NCBI GenBank assembly: GCA_963383645.1
Contig: OY726571.1
Coordinates: 79,223,108-79,287,107, forward strand
DNA: 64,000 nucleotides
DNA from: Muscardinus avellanarius
Taxonomy: Eukaryota > Chordata > Mammalia > Rodentia > Gliridae
Direction: 5' to 3'
Notes under the pieces: model-generated
Databases searched by the model: none
What the model saw: only the letters and a program-made list of their open reading frames with translations
What the model was told of the DNA's origin: nothing
Translations under genes and position numbers: made by a program
Shown here: in pieces, positions 56,227-64,000 of the stretch
Layout of the letters: the number at the start of each line of letters is the position of its first letter
Numbering within the stretch: the stretch's first letter is position 1

Positions 56227-58941
56227 TGTTCTCCCTCTGCTCTGTCTCTCTGGCCTTAAGCTATAGTGAACTCACAAAGCACGAGACTCCTCTGGAAAAA
56301 AAGAAATCTAGCTGAAAGGAGTGTTGTTTGCTTTTTGGCCCTCAAACACGGAGGCACTGTTGTGCTCCTTAAAATTGTAAATTATGTCTGTTTAAGAAAA
56401 TGTCAGTGTTTTTTAAAACAGAATAACAGTGCTGGAAAGGACTTGGCTGTGCTATTTGTTACCAAAGTTTCATGCGAGAAAAATGATGCATTCATCCTCA
56501 GAAGCAGAGTCAAGAGTGCTGGTGACTTGGACACAATGCCTCTTCAGTTCTTTTAAGTGACATGATGGATTTTTTTTTTTCTCTTCAGCAAGTTATCTGG
56601 GTAATGTAAAAAGCTCATAAACTGAGATGCAGGGAGACCTTGTCAATAATGCACTATACTCAACAACAATTAAAACGTAAAGACACATCTCATATAATTA
56701 AATTGATTTTTTTCTTTAACGCCAGAAACAGGGCTTTTTCAGGTAATGATTGCTTTGGTTGTCTAAAATGGTATTTATTGAGGTTGAGGGAGGAGGAGAT
56801 CTGTTGTTCCATTTAGACATCACCTCTTGTGTCTTCAAAAATCCAATTCTTAAATAGGCCGATGGGATGGCTTTTGAGGAGAGAAGGGTAAATAGCTATG
56901 GATGATCTGTGCAGATCAATGAAGAATCACTGTACTGGTGGACATATTATTTAGCTACATAGAATGTCAGCTCTGCAAGAGAATTCATAGGTGCAGGACG
57001 GTAAGGGAAAGGGGTGAGCCAGCCTTCTGGTTTCAATGGGTTCGCTGGCCAGTAGGGACCCTGAGTGAGGACATCTCTGAATTTCACCAGGCATTCTTCG
57101 GTAAAATACAAACATACAATTTTGTCTCGTGTTTTGGTGCCCCAAATATGTTACGTCTATAAAATAAGCTTCACTTGTTATATTAAAAATATTGCCTTTT
57201 AAGGATAACGTTAACTCCAGCTCTCCTCCCCTACCAAAAAAAGCACACAGTGTCTTTTTGACCCCCTGGATAACTATACTAAGTTGGAAGGTTTACCTGG
57301 ACTTTTCTTCCTTGGCCTTCATTCATGCTGAACAGCTGTTGGAAAGAACACAGAGGGACATGCCTGACTATCTAGTAATAACCTTGATCTTTTCTGCCCC
57401 CCTGGTGGTTTGAAAGCATCATTTGGTGTTGAGTTTTACCTTTTTTTTAAGCAATGGGAGTGGCTGCTTTTCCATTAAATATTACTGGGTTTAATGGGGC
57501 TAGAGAAATTAGCCAGATGGAAATTTAAGGAAAAGAATGAAATTTAAAAAAAGGGAAGGAATAAAATCAGTTTTTTTTGGCTTTAATTTTTATTTAATGT
57601 TTTACAAGTTACCAATAACCCAGAAGAGTTGACCAGGTTTGGCACCAGAGGGTAAAACATATTTGCTGTAAAATACAATGGGATGTTTACTGAGCTTTTT
57701 TTTTTTTTCACAAAAATAAAAATGTTCCTGATCTCATAGCAGTTTTCATAGCAGTGGCCTTTTCAAGACCATTGCCTCTGGGACTAATGGTCAGTCCCTG
57801 TTTGCAGCTCTCTGTGGATTTAACAGCCTCATGTTGTGCCCAGCTATACTTAGACAGTTAGGCAAAAGTACTGGCAGGCCCACTCCATTCTCACACAGAG
57901 GGGAGCCGAGTTCCATCTCTTCCTGCTATTACTGGAGAAATAGCTAATGGTTCTTGGAGAAACTTTATCCTAACCAAGAGCTGCCTTGCTGTTTGGATGG
58001 AAGTATGTGTCACTGAATTTCACTCAGCCATGAGCCTGTATCTTTGCCATCGTTTGAGCACACAGGTGGATAACAGAGGGTGGTGTGCTGGATAAAAACT
58101 AAGCCATGAAGGACTGAGAATTGGTGAGCAGTTGAGCAAGCTCCTCATTCTCTTGGACTCTATATTTTCTAAGACAAAAGCAATGATACCATGTAATCTG
58201 AATAGGCCCACTATTCCTAATCATGACATGCAGAGGAAAAGGGAAGAGACTCAATGTAGTGAGACTGCATCAGGGGTGATGTTCAGGTATTAGGATGGTC
58301 GGTTAAGCGGTCTTCTTGCTAATCTGGACTTTCCGTAACGTTTCCTACACAAATGCTCACACACATGTGCACAGGGACAGCAGCAACAACAGGCTTTGGA
58401 GCAGGTCGCTCTCAATAAATAAGTCAACATTTAGTTTTACTGTCTGTATCAATCAGTAGTCCACTTCAAAAATGAAATTCAGACAAAGTGCATTCTATGT
58501 ACTCTTTCATGGATTATTTTGAAGTTCAAGTTAAATCATTTGGAAACAAAAATCATTTGTAAATTACCTCTTTTATAAGTAGCAGATGCTAACTTTGGGG
58601 ATCAAACACTTTTTAAGTATCTGTGATAAATATCACAGTCCATGTATTCTATCAGGAAAGTACTTTAAACTCTCTTAGTGGCTTTATGTGTGAGTTGATT
58701 GTGCCACGTTATATAAGGAAGGAAATCAAGAGTTCAAGAATTCAATAACAGATGCAGAAACTCACAGTGATAAAGCTGAGATCCAAATTCTTTCCAACTC
58801 CTCAGCCAAGATCCTGTGTTCCTAAGAACTCACTGAGCCCAAGAACTGGAATTTCCTCAATTTGACACCAGCTGAGCATGTATATCACTAGTTGAAAAAC
58901 ATAGTTCATCTCACACACTTACACATATTCAGCATGGTGAA

Positions 58942-58943
<2 letters not shown>
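56227..58943. other. Repeat-poor block
   Basis: 2.7 kb with no SINE, L1 or LTR seen and only short poly-T runs. A weak reversed MIR may lie at 58600-58810 ('ataacagatgcagaaactca'). No gene. Frames up to 96 codons are not recognised. Confidence 0.45.
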
Positions 58944-58980
<37 letters not shown>

Positions 58981-59056
58981 GATATTTATAGATATATAAT
59001 ATCTCTCTCTATATATACATATATCATTATATATACACACATATATCTATATATAT
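58944..59056. repeat. TA-rich palindromic tract
   Basis: (TA)n at 58944-58979, then mixed TATA/CTCT/ATAC units to 59056. Most of it is self-complementary. Confidence 0.95.
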
Positions 59057-59145
59057 TGGAGATGGTGAAATTTCAGTTTAATTTACTAGCTTTTAATTGA
59101 TTTCCCTCCCTCCCTGTCTTTCCCTCTCTCTATTTCAACCTCCTT

Positions 59146-59332
59146 TCTTTCTTCCTTTCTTTCTTGTACTAGGGATTGAACCCAGGATGTTCCACCAATA
59201 AGCTACCTCTCCAGTCCTTTTTTAACTTTTATTTTGAGGCAGGGTCTTGCTAAATTTCCCCCAAGCTGCCCTTGAACCTAGAACTTAGCGTCCTGAGCAA
59301 GGACTATAGATGTGTGCCACTGCATTCGGGTC
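59146..59332 (-). repeat. B1-dID-type SINE (old copy)
   Basis: A TTTC-rich tail, 'gtactagggattgaaccca', 'ggcagggtcttgctaaattt', 'gtgtgccactgcattcgggt'. Considerably diverged. Confidence 0.85.
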
Positions 59333-59418
59333 TGACCTTTTAATTTTCAAATATCTGTTGTCATTGCTTTATTACAGTGAATACATAATATTTAATACCA
59401 AACCAAGGCAACCAGCTT

Positions 59419-59632
59419 CTTTTTTTTTTCAGTACTGGAGATGGAACCCAGGGGCATTCTACCTCAAAGCTAGACCCCCAACCCTGTTTTTTTTATTCCT
59501 TATTTTGAAACAGGCTCTCACTAAGTTGTGGAGACTCTCACTAAGTTGCTGAGGCTGCCTGTGAACTGCAATCCTCCTGTCTCAACCTCCCAAGTACGGG
59601 AATTACAAGTATGCACTGCCACATGTAGCTTA
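59419..59632 (-). repeat. B1-dID-type composite SINE
   Basis: T-run, 'cagtactggagatggaaccc', 'ctctcactaagttgtggag', 'ctcactaagttgctgaggct', 'gcactgccacatgtagct'. It carries the doubled 'tcactaagtt' unit of the same subtype as the copy at 5323. The flanks 'accagcttct' and 'accaacttct' may be its target duplication. Confidence 0.92.
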
Positions 59633-61229
59633 CCAACTTCTGAATTACAAATAACTTAGCAAAACCCAGTGATAACTTATATGCAGTAATGATTTAAAGT
59701 CATGCTGTACATAGGTCTTTGATGATCAACTCTGATAATGTGACGTTGCTTTGAGTTTCAAATTTGAGTTAATTCAGGTGAGCGGATGCTAATTCAAACT
59801 TTATTTTGAAAGTGTAAAGATGACTTTTGTGGAAGATACTTTCAATAATTAAAAGGGCATATGCTCTTTTTTTTACAACAACAAAAAATCCCTTTACATT
59901 GTTTTAATTACTACTGTAGCCTTAAAATTTCTACCTTTTTTATTTCTCTCTAGCCGTCTCAGGTCCTTTCCCCCCCCTTATAATGCATCCTGAGAAAACC
60001 ACCAACTTATTGTAGCTTTTAATTAATTATGAAAAGATAATTTTGTCATTATTGACTTCAATCTTATGAAGCAATGAACCCAAATATAGAACATTTTAAG
60101 TAAATTGCTTTTATAGGATTTTTCTCTTCCAAATGGACTGTGGCTCCATGGTTTATTGTGATTAATTAAACTACATTCATTTAGACTTTTGATCGAATTA
60201 GCTAGACTTGTTTATTTTGTTCTACTTTTGACTTGAAGATTGTTAATAATAACACAAACTAGAGTGTAGGGACATTAGTGGAGATTGGTAAAAGTACTAA
60301 ATAGGGAAGTATACTAGGGTGCCTTATCAGTCTTACTGGAAAATACCTTAACAAACTAAAAGCAAACAAATAAATATAAGGAAGGGGAGCTATAGCCAAC
60401 TTTATTAATAGAATAGAGCTTCTTCATTTTTAACTTTGGAAGCTATACTTTTACATGGTTTATATGTTCTTATAGTTTGGTTTGGGAGGGGGACAAAGAT
60501 CTCTCTTTAAAAACTCTTTATATATGGATACATATACTTCTCGCTAAGCAGTAACTGAACCCTTAAATGATCACACAATCTGTCCCAATTCACACTGAAA
60601 ATTAATGGATCACAGAGTACCACAGAACTTCAAAACGTCACAGTTGTCTTGCCAGGTCTTTCCAGGAACACCTGAATGTTTAAGCCATAAAGACTACACT
60701 GAACCGCCTTCGTTCCCACATCCTTATTTTTACAAAAACTAGTGATAAAATGTCAAAACCTCACATTATTTCTACTTTGACTTAACACAATGGAATAACT
60801 CACACTAGAAAGATAGCCATGTCAATTACTTGGCAGGACTCCTTTATGTAGTTTAAGATGGAAAAAAAAAATGTAAGCTGCCCTAGTGAAGGCCAGCTGC
60901 ATCGAGGAGACCTGCCTGGCTGGGGGTGCTAAATTCAATCCATTCCCACTTCTGCAGGTTTTTTATTTGCTTGTTTCTAAATAGAAATGATCAGGCCTCA
61001 CACATTTGTATTCAAATAAGATTCAGAAGTAAATAAATGCATCTATTCATTCAGGCAAGTAAAGCAATCCAATTTTCATAGCGTATGCACATGTGTTTGC
61101 GGTTTGCTAATATATAAATGTATGTATGTATGTATATATTCATTTTGAGAAATACATATGATGTAGAATCAAGGGTAGAAAAATTTCCATACTTCTTTTA
61201 TGTGGATCTTTAATTCCAGCCCTCTTGCA
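59633..61229. other. AT-rich repeat-poor block
   Basis: 1.6 kb without a recognised repeat except a short TATG run at 61116-61135. It contains several homeodomain-type TTAATTAA sites between 60017 and 60170. No gene. Confidence 0.45.
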
Positions 61230-61234
61230 TGTGT

Positions 61235-61281
<47 letters not shown>
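61230..61281. repeat. (TG)n microsatellite
   Basis: About 50 bp of TG with one TA interruption near 61239. Confidence 0.97.
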
Positions 61282-61282
<1 letters not shown>

Positions 61283-61843
61283 AGAAAATCTGTGTGTTTT
61301 TTAAAGATATGGCTTTAGCTCCTAAAAATGCCAACAAAAAACTGTGTTTAAATAGCTCTCTCTCAGGCCCTCCAAACAGTAGTATCAGGCTACGTCTATG
61401 CCTCTTCCTGGCACTGTTTGTTTTAAAACATCCTAGAAAACAGCAAGGAGATGTGCCAGTTATGACCTTCCAAATACATTCCATTTCTCTGAATGCTAGA
61501 ATATATTTAAAACAGATTATATTTTTCCCCGTGTTTCAGTTTTCACAGTTAATAAGACAGGCATTTCCATGACTGACTTGATGTTTTCATGGGTAGCAAA
61601 TATTCTGATTAATATTCCAGAAACCAAGTTTGCCAAATTGTATCTAGAATAGAAAGCACCACAGATCTTAAAGGTTGTGCTTCTTGTCATCTATATTTTA
61701 ATAAGAATAATACTAACAAATAGCTAAATATGTTATCATTGCTCTGGTAGCTGCGATTTCTAAGGAAATATATTTTATATCAGTAGGTTTTAGGAGATAT
61801 TCATGCCATGAAGAAGCTACTGGGTTTAAAAGTTATCTTAGCA
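61282..61843. other. Unique sequence
   Basis: A 92-codon + frame (61294-61572) has no recognised domain. No repeat. Confidence 0.5.
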
Positions 61844-62013
61844 CAAGCTGGGCGTGGTGGCACACGCTTGTAATCCCCACGCCTGGGAGGTGGAGACAGG
61901 AGGATCACGCAGGTTCGAAGCCAGCTGCTCTGGCTTAAGAGACCCTGCTTCCAAAAATAAAAAAGTATAAAATAGATCTGGGAGTGTATCCCGGAGGTAG
62001 AAGGGCTTCCAAA
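61844..62013 (+). repeat. B1-dID-type SINE lacking its 3' tail
   Basis: 'caagctgggcgtggtggcac', 'cttgtaatccccacgc', linker, 'gatctgggagtgtatcccgg', 'ggtagaagggcttccaa'. It stops before the usual 'ccccagtacc' end and the A tail. The B1 half is well preserved. Confidence 0.92.
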
Positions 62014-63789
62014 TATTCAAACCTGTAAAATGAAACTTTTTTCTTTAGACAAGAGAGGTGACAAGCAAGAGATTTATAACACTGTTATTTCAGCTGTGTG
62101 ATCTGAGCATCTTTGCTATTATTTTATACACAATCAACCTCTTAAAATGCCCTCCAAGCAGGAAATAGTGTAAGATAGTGTTGTATAAGTTGCTTGTGAA
62201 TGCTTGCAATTAGCTTTATAAAATGAATGAAATCAGTTATGTGTTTTAATACAAAATCTATTGAAACTTCCCAACATCTCTTTTCTTAGGTAAAATTGGT
62301 CCAATGTTTCAATAAATATATGAAATATTAAAAAGCTTAGTGATTTCCCAATATTTTCCTCACTTTGATTAAACTTTCGTCTTATGATATTAAATATTAT
62401 ACCATAATAAACAGACTAAGTGATTCAGTAAAGGAAACAGAGAAAAATGTTGGTTTCATATGAAAGTGGTATTGGAAATAAATGTTTCCAAGAGAAATCA
62501 CCATACTACATGCAAGTCATATTATTTTTGTCACCATTTTTAATGATCAGCCCCAAACAATGAAATCATTCCTGTATTTTAAACATTTTACATACAGATA
62601 TGGGATAATTTCAGGGTTCCATGGGCTGACAAATGTATTCATAAACGTAGAAGCTTCATTCTTAATTATTTGAACACTAACCTTTTGGGCGGGATATGGT
62701 ATGTACTCCAATTTGAGAGTGCCAAGAAATGGAAGAATAACCTGGAAAAAAAATTATATCCAGAGTGCAAACTAAAGTACTTTTTAGATCTGGTGAATTT
62801 TTCTTTCACCAGTGAGTTTTTGAGGAAGGAATGCATTTAATTTAGTCTGTCATGTAATAAATAAGAGACAATGTTTTCTCTTCTAATAATCAAGCTCAAT
62901 GATAAGTTTGATAGGAGAAGTGAAATGCCAGTTATTATACCACCTAGTCACTGTTTCACATTGAGTACTGGATTTATCAGACTACAGGAATAGTGCCTTG
63001 TCTGTATTCTTATCTCAGGCTGGTTTGTAGCTGGAAGACTTCTAAAACTCCTTGAAACTTGCTCACTCACAACCTGGTGGCTGTAATTTTGGTGTAGATC
63101 CAGACCAGGGAGTCAGCATGATGTTATCACCTTTTTCTGGAAGATCAATTAAGTGAAGAGAAAGTAAATTGCCATTAGGAATGAAATCCCCATTTAAAAA
63201 AGTGTGTGTCAGTTTGGATCCAATGGGTCACTGTGCCTTCAGAAAATAAGTACCTGTTATAATAGCCCAAACTGGGTCTTTTACCTAAGAATGTGTCCTT
63301 TTACAATACTTTAAAGGCAAGAGAAAGGGAAAGAATAAAGAGAGGAAAGAAGGAAGAAATGAGGGAAGAAAGAGTACTACTTTCTGAAATTTATCCAAAC
63401 AGGTTAATTGTAGAACCAAAACGAAAGTCCAGATCTAGGCACATTTGCATGAATTAGCATTCGGTTCTTTGTTCACTTGACAGTTTTGCCATTTTTTCAT
63501 TTCTTCTCCCAGGAGTATGCTAGGAAATGGCGGAATATGATAGAAAAGTCCCCTGTCAAACCAAGAAGACACCCTTCCCTCCTGTACTTGACCCTCAAAC
63601 ACTGAGCTCCATAGAGTGCTACCCAATGTCAATGATCCATACAGCTCTTTTCATGATTCAGTGATTCAAGGGACTGATTGAATATGTCTTCTGCATTCTT
63701 TATTTATAAATTGTTTACATGTCTCAGGCTTTGGCCTAAGCTATGAGAGACAGGGCAACGCATAAAAGAGTCAGATTCAGAGAGAACAG
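62014..63789. other. Unique sequence
   Basis: 1.8 kb with no recognised gene or named repeat. A purine-rich tract is at 63316-63374. Confidence 0.5.
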
Positions 63790-63828
63790 CAGAGAGAGAG
63801 AGAGAAAGAGAGAAAGAAAAAGAGAGTG
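63790..63828. repeat. (GA)n-type purine tract
   Basis: Imperfect GA repeat. Downstream, 63860-64000 turns GC-rich to the window end and is unclassified. Confidence 0.95.
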
Positions 63829-64000
63829 TGTTTCAACAGAGCTGTAGTTATTTTGGGTGGCCAACTGGCCCTTGGAAACAACTGGCATCCTGGGTCAGAT
63901 GCCCAGCATGTGATGTGGGATGGCTGTGGCTGGCACTCTTGCAGAGCATGGCAGGGCCCCCGCTGTGCAGGTGTTCCAGCCCCTGGCAGCCTGCCAAGCA

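Overview
The window is nuclear DNA from a mammal, most likely a squirrel-type rodent. The main clue is about 25 copies of a composite SINE whose front half is B1-like (7SL-derived, opening with a variant of GGCGTGGTGGCGCACGC) and whose back half is ID-like (opening with a variant of GGTCTGGGAGTGTAGC). This is the B1-dID layout known from squirrels and related rodents. The background is L1, MIR, L2 and MaLR-type LTR debris and many CA/TG, CT and TA microsatellites. No bacterial, organelle or viral gene organisation is present. Family assignments were made by eye and not with a repeat library.

No protein-coding gene could be supported. The longest open frames (160, 154, 144 and 127 codons) show no recognisable domain, and many others are translations of SINEs, antisense L1 or microsatellites. 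The window reads as intergenic or deep intronic sequence. Five small exon-like segments with splice signals on both sides (near 8.3, 12.25, 18.3, 33.9 and 51.1 kb) are recorded as candidates only.

Layout: 0-11.7 kb is mixed unique sequence with SINEs, MIR/L2 relics and long microsatellites. 11.7-16.8 kb is repeat-poor and carries a ZNF143-like motif near 15.0 kb. 16.8-25.4 kb has two SINE clusters and an L1 fragment. 25.4-34.8 kb is mostly unique and AT-rich, with one L1 3' end. 34.9-38.8 kb is one long reverse-strand L1 fragment broken by SINEs and microsatellites, followed by a reverse-strand MaLR LTR that is itself split by a well-preserved SINE. 40.6-44.8 kb is the longest repeat-free block and contains a perfect DR1 nuclear-receptor motif. 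44.8-48.1 kb is dense repeat, including two different SINE families inserted at the same 15-bp target. 48-55.6 kb holds unique sequence, a consensus CRE palindrome, L2 and microsatellites. 55.9-56.2 kb is the most CpG-rich spot. 56.2-64 kb is repeat-poor apart from a SINE pair near 59.3 kb.

No genes act together here. The functional interest lies in possible regulatory DNA (repeat-free blocks, CRE, DR1, CpG cluster) and in the insertion history of the repeats. I found nothing that I could honestly call a new biological system.
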